A stretch of 15,081 nucleotides of DNA, taken from Phycisphaerales bacterium. Lineage in GTDB: Bacteria; Planctomycetota; Phycisphaerae; Tepidisphaerales; Tepidisphaeraceae. A model generated the notes under the pieces. The model did no database searches. It was given only the letters and a program-made list of their open reading frames with translations, and was not told where the DNA came from. Shown in pieces: positions 1-7,900 of the stretch (its first letter is position 1; every line of letters begins with the position of its first letter). The position numbers and the translations under genes were made by a program. The stretch is from NCBI GenBank assembly GCA_028288945.1, contig JAQGHH010000246.1:1-15081 (forward strand). The letters run 5' to 3'.

Positions 1-2
1 AC

Positions 3-101
3 AACGCCCGATGGCGCATCCGCCGAGCTGAACGCATCGGCATGCTGCGCTGCGTACACGCAAGCGATCTATGGGAGGAATTCTGGCTTTCTGCCGCTTG
101 A
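3..101 (+). CDS. Possible C-terminal end of an upstream gene (partial)
   Basis: This is a 32-residue open tail running in from the left edge and ending at TGA 99-101. Its start contains W-R-I-R-R-A-E-R-I, similar to a short arginine-rich motif recalled from hypothetical planctomycete proteins. There is too little sequence to assign a family, and frame 1 stays open even longer over the same bases. It could equally be a degraded remnant or a chance open frame. Confidence 0.2.
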   Translation, partial: NARWRIRRAERIGMLRCVHASDLWEEFWLSAA

Positions 102-212
102 TCTACCCGGCAAAAGAACTACACCCCGGATCGGCCGCGACGGCCCGGAAACTCACCGGGATCAAATGTTTGCGGACTCCGTTTAAGAGCCGGCTCGACC
201 GACGATCGATAA

Positions 213-354
213 CTCCCTTCTGATTTCACCCCGAAATCTCCGACCAAAGTCCTACGCAATTCTGCACAACGGTCGAATAGCCACAGATTTTCCCGCGCTC
301 TATGGTCGCGAAAGTGTGAGAGCGAACGGCCGAGGATCATTCGCAAGAAGGGAG
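213..354 (+). promoter_or_regulatory. Candidate anti-Shine-Dalgarno pairing in the Hsp20 leader
   Basis: CTCCCTTCT at 213-221 is the exact reverse complement of AGAAGGGAG at 346-354. The second segment contains the whole Shine-Dalgarno sequence of the Hsp20 gene starting at 362. If transcription starts upstream of 213, the mRNA could fold so that a 9-bp helix hides the ribosome binding site. A smaller hairpin (296-301 with 319-324) could stack inside the ~124-nt loop. RNA thermometers of this logic (ROSE, fourU, cyanobacterial hsp17) are known to control small heat-shock genes. The complementarity is seen directly; the regulatory role is inference. Confidence 0.35.
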
Positions 355-361
355 AGCTGAT

Positions 362-796
362 ATGGCCCGCATGACCAACGCCCTGGCCCCGTTCAGGCGG
401 TTCCCGGACGACATGACGGATTTATTTGGAAGCGCACTCGAGGAAATGTTGGCGGCGCGCGCCTTTGGCGCGGCGTTCCCCGGCGTAAACGTCTGGGAGG
501 ACGGCGACAACGCCTACGTCGAGGCGGAGCTGCCCGGCGTCACGATGAACGACCTCGAAGTGGACGTGATCGGCGACGAAGTCGTCATCAAGGGAGAACG
601 AAACATTCCCGACGAGCCTGGCGGCGTCTATCGCCGGCGCGAACGGCCACAAGGCAAATTCGCCCGGCGCCTGACCCTGCCCTGGGAGATCGACGCGAAC
701 AAAGTGGAAGCGACGCTGCAGAACGGCGTGCTGACGACCAAGCTCCCCAAGAGCGAAGCGGCCAAGCCGCGCAAAGTGCCCGTAAAAGCCGCATGA
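362..796 (+). CDS. Small heat-shock protein, Hsp20 family (first of three)
   Basis: This is an ATP-independent holdase chaperone of 144 residues that would bind unfolding proteins in the cytoplasm and pass them to refolding machines. The alpha-crystallin domain spans about residues 43-137. It starts at NVWEDGDNAYVEAELPGV and carries the family signature A-x-x-x-N-G-V-L (ATLQNGVL) followed by the last strand (TTKLPK). A short C-terminal extension contains VPV, the I/V-x-I/V anchor used in oligomer assembly. The N-terminal arm is hydrophobic and carries Phe residues typical of substrate-binding arms. The ATG at 362 follows GGGAGAG with good spacing. It is the first gene of a five-gene + strand operon, 64 nt before the next Hsp20. 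Its ribosome binding site has a perfect upstream complement, so translation may be heat-controlled. Confidence 0.95.
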   Translation: MARMTNALAPFRRFPDDMTDLFGSALEEMLAARAFGAAFPGVNVWEDGDNAYVEAELPGVTMNDLEVDVIGDEVVIKGERNIPDEPGGVYRRRERPQGKFARRLTLPWEIDANKVEATLQNGVLTTKLPKSEAAKPRKVPVKAA

Positions 797-860
797 CGAT
801 CCCGGCCCTCCGAAGCATGTGGGCAAAGATAAGCATATGAGCGAAGAAAGGACGCAGACC

Positions 861-1256
861 ATGAGCGACACCGCCATCCAAAGGAATGAGAACGCCGCCA
901 TCGCACCCGCGCGAGGCGAGCAGGCGACGTATTACACGCCGCTGGTGGACATCATCGAAAAGGACGATTCATTCATCTTCAACGCCGACCTTCCGGGCGT
1001 GCGGCCCGAGGACGTGGACATTCGATACGAGAACGGCGTGCTGATCCTCTCGGCGCAAGTGCAGCCGCGTCAGCCGCCCGACACCAACTACATCTGGCAA
1101 GAGTACGGGGTCGGGCCCTTCTACCGGCAGTTCATCCTCGGCGTGCCGATCGATCCCAACGGGATCAACGCCGAACTCAGGAACGGCGAGCTGAAACTGA
1201 CCATACCCAAAGCCGAGTCCGCAAAGACGCACAAGGTTCCAATCAAGTCCGCGTGA
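861..1256 (+). CDS. Small heat-shock protein, Hsp20 family (second of three)
   Basis: This is a second Hsp20 chaperone of 131 residues from the chosen start. The frame also has GTG at 819 and ATG at 837. I prefer ATG 861 because AAAGGA at 847-852 sits 8 nt upstream and because the shorter form has a normal N-terminal arm. The alpha-crystallin domain begins at YTPLVDIIEKDDSFIFNADL. It keeps the LPGV turn, the NGVLILSA strand and the A-E-L-R-N-G-E-L-K-L version of the family signature, and it ends in VPI, the C-terminal oligomerisation anchor. It differs strongly from its upstream neighbour, so this is an old paralogue and not a recent copy. Co-expression could allow mixed oligomers, which is inference. 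Confidence 0.93.
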   Translation: MSDTAIQRNENAAIAPARGEQATYYTPLVDIIEKDDSFIFNADLPGVRPEDVDIRYENGVLILSAQVQPRQPPDTNYIWQEYGVGPFYRQFILGVPIDPNGINAELRNGELKLTIPKAESAKTHKVPIKSA

Positions 1257-1329
1257 AGTCTGAAAACGAAACCAGGAAACAATCGACCGGGATACCCATC
1301 CACAAACTCCAAGAAAGAAAGGGGCTGCT

Positions 1330-1968
1330 ATGAGCTTGGTACAAAGGCGCAAACAACGAGGTGACCGGGGTGACGGCGGCGCATTGGCCCGGCGCGGGTC
1401 CGACGATGCAGGGCTCGCCACCATGCCTGATGTCGGACGTCAGCTCGGCCGGGTGTTCGACCGCCTGTGGCGCACGTTCGATCCGGATGTGCTTTCGGGC
1501 CTCGAAGATCTGGCCGCCCCGCTGGCCGACTGGCCCGCGATGGACATGGCCGAGGACGAAAACGCCGTGAACATCCGCGTGGACCTGCCCGGGATTGATC
1601 CGGACGAAATCGACATCCAGGTGTCGGGCAACGTGCTCACCGTCAGCGGCGTGCGCCAGGACGAATGGAGCGACAACGACCGCGGCGTGCGCGTCCGGGA
1701 ACGCGTGGTGGGGAGGTTCACACGGACCGTTACGCTGCCCCCCTATGTGGACCCCCAACGAATCGAAGCCAGCTACGACCGCGGCACGCTCACCATCACC
1801 ATCCCCAAAATTGCGGGGCAGAGCCCGAGGCGCGTGCAGGTCTCCTCGGCGCAGGCGTCGGACGGTTCACGGGGACAGGGCGCAGCGCAGGGACAGACCG
1901 CCACGGCAGGACAGACCGCCGCACCGGCGCGAGGCGCATCGCAGGCGCCGGGCGGGGCACGGCCGTAG
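1330..1968 (+). CDS. Small heat-shock protein, Hsp20 family, with a long disordered tail (third of three)
   Basis: This Hsp20 protein has 212 residues, longer than usual for the family. The ATG at 1330 follows AAAGGGG. A charged N-terminal arm of about 70 residues is followed by the alpha-crystallin domain (about 70-165). That domain has the LPGI turn, GNVLTVSG, a basic loop (VRVRERVVGRFTR) and the final signature ASYDRGTLTITIPK. VQV, the probable I/V-x-I/V anchor, is followed by about 40 residues rich in Ala, Gly, Gln, Thr and Pro with repeated GQTA-type units. This tail has no counterpart in the other two copies and is probably disordered, perhaps keeping oligomers soluble. An internal ATG at 1423 lacks a good ribosome binding site, so I keep the longer start. 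Confidence 0.92.
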   Translation: MSLVQRRKQRGDRGDGGALARRGSDDAGLATMPDVGRQLGRVFDRLWRTFDPDVLSGLEDLAAPLADWPAMDMAEDENAVNIRVDLPGIDPDEIDIQVSGNVLTVSGVRQDEWSDNDRGVRVRERVVGRFTRTVTLPPYVDPQRIEASYDRGTLTITIPKIAGQSPRRVQVSSAQASDGSRGQGAAQGQTATAGQTAAPARGASQAPGGARP

Positions 1969-2021
1969 CCCACAGGCCGGCCCGCTCATTTGTCCGGCAA
2001 AACGCGTGAAGGAAGGTTCAC

Positions 2022-2213
2022 ATGATCGTGCCACTTTACGACAGTACGACCGGGGTTACCGTCTACGTTGACCCGAGCTTCGTGATGACGTTGCGCCCCG
2101 ACCCGGAGCACCCGCTCGACATGTCACTCATCAAGCTCAAGGACGGCGAGACCTTGCACGTCCAAGGAGAGCACCGTGAAATCGCCGACAAACTGGCCTA
2201 TCCGCCCGCATGA
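2022..2213 (+). CDS. Small FlbD-like protein
   Basis: This is a 63-residue protein preceded by GAAGGAAGG with good spacing. The pattern of a variable N-terminus, V-D-P-S-F-V, a short turn, S-L-I-K-L-K-D-G-E-T-L-H-V, and a final helix with E-I-A-D-K-L matches the layout of the FlbD family. FlbD proteins are short and were named from flagellar operons; their role is poorly defined. No flagellar gene is visible here. The protein instead sits 53 nt after the third Hsp20 and 45 nt before the YfdX gene, so it is probably co-transcribed with stress genes. It has no signal peptide, membrane segment or cysteine. Family assignment is by pattern only. It could be an unrelated small beta-alpha protein. 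Confidence 0.7.
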   Translation: MIVPLYDSTTGVTVYVDPSFVMTLRPDPEHPLDMSLIKLKDGETLHVQGEHREIADKLAYPPA

Positions 2214-2258
2214 GTGGCGTTGCGCCTCCACGAAATGCAATCCAAATGGGAGTCCGAA

Positions 2259-3284
2259 ATGAAAGCCTCGCCACATACTTCGGCCACTACCTACATCGGC
2301 CTTACGCTCCTCGCGTGCTTCGCTTGCGCGGGCGTCGTACGCGCCCAGCAATCGGGCGGCGCTCAACAACCGGCCGGCGCCGCCCCCACAACGCGGGACG
2401 CGGGACACACAGGCCCGACGACACGGGAGGCCGGCGGGACCACCGAATCCACCCGCGCCCAGAGCCATGCCCAGGCTCGTCCCGAAACCGAGCAGCAGCG
2501 CCAACAGGCCGAGCAGCAGGCCAGGGGCACGCTCGACAAGGACGCCGTCGCGGCCATCGAGGAAACCCAACGCGCCGTCAAGGCGATCACGGACGGAAAG
2601 AATGATGAAGCCACGGCGGCCATCGAGCGCGCGATCGGCAAGATCAACGTCCTGGTCGCCCGCAACCCGGCGAACGCACTGCTGCCGGTTGACGCGGTGG
2701 TAAAAGTCATCGACGTCGCGCCGTCGGATCCCAAGACGATCCGCCAGGTGGCCAAATCTGCGGCGAGGGCGATTTCAGACCGGGACTACCCGCAGGCCCG
2801 CGTGCTGCTGGCAAGCCTCACCAGCGAAATCCGCGTGTCGACGTACCATCTGCCGCTGGCGAGTTATCCGGTCGCGCTTAGGGAAGCCTCCCGGCTGCTC
2901 GATCAGAAGAAGAATAAGGAAGCCGCGGACATGCTGGCCACGGCCCTGAGCACGCTCGTGGTGATTGAACGGGTAACCCCGCTTCCGCTGGCGATCGCGC
3001 AGACTGCGATCAACGACGCCGCGACTCGCGCCGACAACGACAGGAACGGCGCGAGGCAGCTTCTTGAAGTCGCGAGGAGCGAGCTGCAACGCGCCAAGGA
3101 ACTCGGCTACGCCGGCAACGACCCCGAATACGCGGCTTTGGATAAAACCATCTCGGACATGGAGAAGCAGCTCCAGGGTAATCAAGGCACCGCGTCAGGG
3201 TTTGCCAAACTGAAGGAGGAAGTGGCGTCGTTCTTCCGCCGCCTCTCCGGCAGCGAGAAGAGGCCCGAGACGGCCAGTCGATAA
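2259..3284 (+). CDS. YfdX family protein, exported
   Basis: The protein has 341 residues from the chosen ATG. Residues 1-29 look like a Sec signal peptide (MKASPH, a hydrophobic stretch, cleavage after VRA). Residues 30-89 form a Gln-, Ala- and Thr-rich low-complexity linker. The YfdX-like helical domain runs from about 90 to 320 and includes AAIEETQRAVKAI, the LLPVDAVVKVID segment and VSTYHLPLASYP. YfdX proteins are periplasmic or cytoplasmic stress-linked proteins of unclear mechanism; in enterobacteria they are tied to acid and heat tolerance. The frame is open upstream to a GTG at 2214 that abuts the previous stop. ATG 2259 is preferred because GGGAG lies 6 nt upstream and it places Lys directly after Met, as in signal peptides. 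It is the last gene of the Hsp20 operon. Confidence 0.88.
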   Translation: MKASPHTSATTYIGLTLLACFACAGVVRAQQSGGAQQPAGAAPTTRDAGHTGPTTREAGGTTESTRAQSHAQARPETEQQRQQAEQQARGTLDKDAVAAIEETQRAVKAITDGKNDEATAAIERAIGKINVLVARNPANALLPVDAVVKVIDVAPSDPKTIRQVAKSAARAISDRDYPQARVLLASLTSEIRVSTYHLPLASYPVALREASRLLDQKKNKEAADMLATALSTLVVIERVTPLPLAIAQTAINDAATRADNDRNGARQLLEVARSELQRAKELGYAGNDPEYAALDKTISDMEKQLQGNQGTASGFAKLKEEVASFFRRLSGSEKRPETASR

Positions 3285-3311
3285 CGCAAGAGATCGCGCG
3301 AGGGTCACACA

Positions 3312-3344
3312 GCGGGTCCACATCAAATTGCGATGTGGACCCGC
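3312..3344. terminator. 13-bp perfect inverted repeat between convergent genes
   Basis: GCGGGTCCACATC (3312-3324) and GATGTGGACCCGC (3332-3344) form a perfect 13-bp stem around a 7-nt loop. It lies 27 nt after the YfdX stop and 15 nt before the stop of the - strand TIGR03032 gene, so it can serve both convergent transcripts. There is no T-run on either side, so it is not a textbook intrinsic terminator. It may act with Rho or mainly protect 3' ends. Confidence 0.6.
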
Positions 3345-3359
3345 ATGGCTCTCCGGTGG

Positions 3360-4652
3360 TTACGGGGCCGCGGCCGCTGTCGTACTAACTGAGCCAACGG
3401 TTTGGCGCAGGTTTGGCGGCACCAGCCGCAAGGCGTCATCGGGCAGCTCAAAAGTCTCGGCGATTCGCAGTGGGTCTTCGCTGAGCACCTCGGGCCAGCG
3501 CACCCCACGAAGCGCCTGCACGGCGAAGATCTCCTGCACCGCGTCCATGAACTTTACGAACCCGGCAACCTGCCCGCTTCGCGTATCGATGGCCCACACG
3601 CCGCAGCATCGCTCTGCATGCGGCATCTGAGCGATGGAGATCCCGCTGAACACCGCCGATTCACGAACCTGCGAAAGCCCGACAAAGGCGTAAGGCCCCG
3701 CGAAATCGAGTCCGCGCGTGAAGCCGGGCAGCCGGCAAATCTCCTGATAGCTTCCCGTCTTTTCATCGACGACCCCCACACCGCCGTTGCCGCTTTCCAG
3801 CACCCAAAGCCGGCCCTCATGCCAACGCGGCGAGTGCGGCATCGAAAGTCCGCGGACGATCACCTCTCCCGAAGGGATATCCATCACTATCCCGCCCGAT
3901 CGTTTGTTGTCGCGCCAGCCGGCGGGAGAATCTGTTTCGCCCAAAGCGGTGACGTAGCGCAGGCGGCCGTCACGAAGACCCAGGCCGTTGAGATGACAGC
4001 GGTCCTCGGGCGCCAGCCCGGAAATGAATGGAGGCTTCCAATGCGGCACAAAGCTGTAAACGCCGCTGCGCGTGGCCAGACAGGAGAACCGTGTGTTCAC
4101 GAAACACAACTCCGAGAGGCCTGCCGAAGACAATGAACCCGCACCGTCCGCCACCGGCACCCAGGCCATCTCGTGGATCTGCACGTCGCCGGTCACGTGG
4201 CAGCTTCGCGGTAGGAAACAAGCGTCATGCCTCACGGAATTAGCAGCCTCGAGCTTACTGGCCACCGCGGGGATGTCATGGAACTCCCACACTTCCGATG
4301 CCGTGCCCAAGGCGAATCGACCGGGTTCCCAGGCAAAACCCATCGGCTTATTGAACCCTCGAAAGTGCGTGTTGAGCACCGGCACGGCCGCTTCCCCCGG
4401 CCGCCCGCTCCGAAGCTGCGGCCGCAACAGCACCAACTTCCCGGCCTGATAGGTGGTCACCGCCAACGATACCTTCAATTGATCGAGAATCTGCGCAAAC
4501 GAATTCGTGTGCACACTGCGCAACGGCACCGACACGGTGCCCGCCGCACTCGCTTTTGCTTCGACATCCGCTGCTTCGCTCGCATGCTGAGGGGGCCGAT
4601 TCACGATGCCTCTTTCCAAACGGCGACCTTCGTACCGTATGAATGAACGCAT
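3360..4652 (-). CDS. TIGR03032 (DUF4915) family protein of unknown function
   Basis: The protein is recognised as TIGR03032 from a run of family hallmarks. These include the N-terminal SFAQILDQLKVSLAVTTYQAG, then GFAWEPGRFALGT, a CFLPRSCHVTGDVQIHEMAW segment, HWKPPFISGLAPEDRCHLNG, and SMPHSPRWHEGRLWVLESG. The repeated WDG-like strands suggest a beta-propeller. No biochemical role is known to me and none is claimed. There is no signal peptide. The start is uncertain: the frame opens at a GTG at 4706, with ATG at 4652 (used here, about 430 residues) and GTG at 4604. The last follows GGAAAGAGG and leaves 414 residues. Family similarity begins only after about residue 45, so it does not decide. 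The gene is convergent with the YfdX gene and divergent from the giant surface protein. Confidence 0.85.
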   Translation of the reverse strand: MRSFIRYEGRRLERGIVNRPPQHASEAADVEAKASAAGTVSVPLRSVHTNSFAQILDQLKVSLAVTTYQAGKLVLLRPQLRSGRPGEAAVPVLNTHFRGFNKPMGFAWEPGRFALGTASEVWEFHDIPAVASKLEAANSVRHDACFLPRSCHVTGDVQIHEMAWVPVADGAGSLSSAGLSELCFVNTRFSCLATRSGVYSFVPHWKPPFISGLAPEDRCHLNGLGLRDGRLRYVTALGETDSPAGWRDNKRSGGIVMDIPSGEVIVRGLSMPHSPRWHEGRLWVLESGNGGVGVVDEKTGSYQEICRLPGFTRGLDFAGPYAFVGLSQVRESAVFSGISIAQMPHAERCCGVWAIDTRSGQVAGFVKFMDAVQEIFAVQALRGVRWPEVLSEDPLRIAETFELPDDALRLVPPNLRQTVGSVSTTAAAAP

Positions 4653-4927
4653 TACCAAGTCGGCCGGAGCATAGGAATTAAGGCCGTCGCCGCTTGGAAT
4701 GGTCACGCAAACGCGGTGATTGTAACGAGTCGACGCCCATAATGCGGTGTCGTCTGCGCAGGGCTATTGATCGGGATGCCGATAATTCCTCAACCGTAGG
4801 GCCTTGGGAGCCCGTGCCTTTCCTGCCGTTGGTGGCGGTCTTAACTCCTTTGCCGTTTGTACCGATCCACCCGGATGTACCGGCCATGCGCGCCGATAGG
4901 CGGCCGCGTGGCGGGTGGAAGGTGCCT
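4605..4927. promoter_or_regulatory. Divergent upstream region between TIGR03032 and the giant protein
   Basis: About 320 nt with no supported gene, although frames on both strands stay open through parts of it. It should hold the promoters of both flanking genes. On the - strand TACAAT (4724-4719) matches the -10 consensus in 5 of 6 positions, but its -35 is poor. If used, transcription would start near 4712, too close for a GTG start at 4706. On the + strand CATAAT (4738-4743) and GATAAT (4781-4786) are -10-like but lack good -35 boxes. The only strong signal is the Shine-Dalgarno sequence at 4917-4922. Confidence 0.4.
4917..4922 (+). promoter_or_regulatory. Ribosome binding site that sets the start of the giant protein
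   Basis: GGAAGG lies 5 nt before ATG 4928. The frame is open upstream to a TTG at 4694 and has other ATGs at 4742 and 4886, but none has a comparable site. Starting at 4928 also puts the LEPR-like motif about 50 residues from the N-terminus, as expected for such proteins. Confidence 0.75.
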
Positions 4928-7900
4928 ATGGCCCCACAGTCCCGTGCCTACAAGCGACTCGTCCGGCTTTACCGCCTCGTCATCTGGCGTATGCGCGTTC
5001 ACTGCGCCGTCGCACGGCGGGAATTCCTGGAGCGCCTACCGCTTCGGCTGCATGTCGAATTGCTTCAGCCCCGCATGCTGATGAGCGTAGCGCCAGTGGG
5101 CGGCGAACTTCCCTTGAATCAGGCGATCGGAAACACGCAGCAATCACCCGCGGTTGCGGTGGACGCGTCGGGCAACACGGTCGCGGTGTGGCAGAGCCTT
5201 GGCGAGGACGGCGACGGCTGGGGCATCTACGGCAGGCGGTTCGATCCCAGCGGGAACGCGCTGGGCAATGAATTCCTGGTCAACACAACGACCACCCACG
5301 ATCAGGTCAATCCGGCGATCGCCCTGACTTCAAGCGGCGCGTTCGTCGTCGTCTGGACCAGCAACCAGTCGGGCGCTCAAGCCGTGTACGGCCGTGGCTT
5401 CAACGCGGACGGCACCCCAAGCGGCAACGAGTTTCAGGTGAGTTTGAACACCACGTCGATGGGTTCTCGCGCGCCCGCGCTCGCAATGGATGGCAGCGGC
5501 AACCTTGTGGTCGCGTGGGAGGGTAACGGCAGCGCCGATTCGGACGGCGTCTATTACCGGCGCTACCAGTCCACGCTTCAACCCAACGGGCCGGAATCAC
5601 TGGTGAACACGACGGCGTCCTCCTCGCAATTCGATCCCTCGATCGGGATGAACGCCGGCGGGGCCTTCGTCATTGCCTGGACGGACAACGGCAGCGGAGC
5701 CGGGAAGATTGCCGCACAGCGGTTCAACCAATCGGGGAATGCTACGGGGAGTCAGTTTCAAGTTGGTACCACGGGCGGGAATCATGAAGATTTCTCCCAG
5801 GTCGGTGTCGATTCCGCGGGGAATTTCACGGTCGCATGGGCCGATAATTTTGGCGGGCCGCGCGAATCTGACGTCTACACCCGCCGATACACCGCCGGCG
5901 GCGTGGCTCTCGACGCCAATCCGGCCTTCGTCAACACGTTCACGAACAGTGCACAGACGACCCCTTCGCTCGGGGAGCGCGCCGACGGGAAATATTTCAT
6001 CGCATGGACGAGCACGGCCCAGGACGGCGACGGGCTGGGCATTTTTGGGAAGGCGTTTAATGCCGACGGGACTCCCGACGGTACTGAAATTCGAATCAAC
6101 TCGACCACCCATCACAACCAACGAGACCCCGCCGTGGCGTGGAACGGAAATGCGGCGACAGTGGTGTGGAACGGCGAGGGTGTCGGCACGACCCAGGGTG
6201 TCTTCGGCCAGCTCTTCATTTCCTCGTCGGTGCCGCCCCTTCCGAATCAGTCGCCAGCAGCTTCAGTCCCCGGCGCGCAAAGCGTCGCCGAGGGCGGGAC
6301 AGTTACATTGTCGTCCGGGGGATCGAACGCAATTTCGGTGAGCGATCCCGACGGCACCACCGGCACCGAGCAAGTGACGCTGACCGCCACGCACGGCACG
6401 TTAACGCTCGCGACGACCGCCGGCATCAGCATCACCGCAGGCACGGGGACTGCCAACGCCACCGTTACGTTTCAAGGCTCCCTGGCAAGCCTTAACGCGG
6501 CACTCGACGGCCTGACCTTTACGCCGGCGACCAATTATTCCGGCTCGGCGAGCATCCAGGTCACCATCAACGACTTGGGAAATACCGGCAGCGGCGGGCC
6601 GCTGAGCGCTTCGGGCACGGTCGCAGTCACCGTCACGCCCGTCGCCCACACGCCTTCCATCAGCGACAGCACGGTCCAGCAAAACAATCAGACCACCACC
6701 GGCCTGATCATCTCGCGCAATCCCCTGGACGGGGCGGCGGTCGGATTTTTCCAAATCACCAACATCGTTGGAGGCACACTCTTCCAAAACGACGGCACGA
6801 CGCCGATCAACGCGGGTGATTTCATCACCTACGCCCAGGGGAATGCGGGCCTCAAGTTCACCCCGACGTCCAACTCTACCGCGAACGGAAACTTTGACGT
6901 TCAGGCCTCCACCACGAATAACGGCACCGGATTGGGTGGAGGAATTGTCACGGCCACGATCACGGTCGGCGGCCCGCCGGTCAATTCCGTTCCCGGGCCG
7001 CAGACGGTGGCGGGGGACGGCAGTCTCGTATTTTCCGCCGCCACGTCCAACCCGATCACGGTCGATGACGCGCTGATCCTCCTGGGCACCGATACCGTCG
7101 CGCTTACGGCCACCAACGGCACCCTCACGCTCTCAGGCCACGCGGGCCTGTCCTTTTCTGCCGGCTCCGACGGCACCTCGAGCATGACGTTCAGCGGCAC
7201 GCTCACGAGCCTGAACGCGGCCCTCAACGGGATGACCTTTACTCCCACGAGCCTATTTCACGGTTCGGCCGGCATACAAATCGACACGACCGACCTGGGA
7301 AACATCTTCCACCTGGGCCCTCTGACGACGACCAGCAATATCGGCATTACGGTGACACCGGTGGCGCACACGCCGACCGTCACCAACGCCGCCACCAGTG
7401 AGAATCAGCAAACGAGCAGCGGGCTGGTGATTACGCCCAATGCGGCGGACGCGGGAGTGGTCGTCTTTTTCCAGATTACGGGCATCACGAACGGGACGTT
7501 GTTTCAGAGCAACGGCGTGACCCCGATCGGCGAGGGCGACTTCATTACCGCGGCCCAAGGCGCTGCGGGATTGCATTTCACCCCCGCGCCCAATTCCATC
7601 GCACCGGGCGGCTTTAGCGTGCAGGCCTCCACCACCAACACGCCGGGCGGGCTGGGCGGGAGCGTCGTGACCGCGTCGGTCACCGTGAACAGCCCCCCGA
7701 CGATCGCGCTCAGCACGGGTGAACTCTCGTATACCGAGGCTCAGGCCCCCGCGGCCATCGATCCCGGGCTCACGATTTCAGACGTCGACAATTCCACGCT
7801 CGCCGGCGCGACCGTCCAGCTATTCCGCTACCGGAGCAATCAGGACGTGCTCGCCTTCACCAACCAGAACGGCATCACCGGCTCCTTTAATTCGACGACG

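Larger units (their letters stand above)
1..361. other. Left-edge region and leader of the heat-shock operon
   Basis: No complete gene is visible. Frame 3 on the + strand is open from the left edge to a TGA at 99-101. It encodes 32 residues beginning NARWRIRRAERIG, which resembles a W-R-x-R-R-x-x-R-I motif I associate with planctomycete hypothetical proteins, so it may be the end of an upstream gene. Frame 1 is also open from the edge to a TAA at 184-186, so the choice of frame is uncertain. The rest, about 260 nt, is less GC-rich than the genes and is best read as the promoter and 5' leader of the first Hsp20 gene. I found no convincing -35/-10 pair. A 6-bp inverted repeat (296-301 with 319-324) lies just before the ribosome binding site. 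Confidence 0.45.

Noticed and set aside
819..860. GTG 819 or ATG 837 as start of the second Hsp20
   Set aside because: They have poorer ribosome binding sites than ATG 861, and the added residues are not typical of the family.
4738..4786. CATAAT and GATAAT as promoter -10 boxes of the giant gene
   Set aside because: Neither has an acceptable -35 box at 15-19 nt, so they are mentioned only in the region description and not called as promoters.
4694..4927. N-terminal extension of the giant protein from TTG 4694
   Set aside because: It has no ribosome binding site and overlaps the divergent gene's upstream region, whereas GGAAGG sits 5 nt before ATG 4928 and places the LEPR-like motif at the usual distance.
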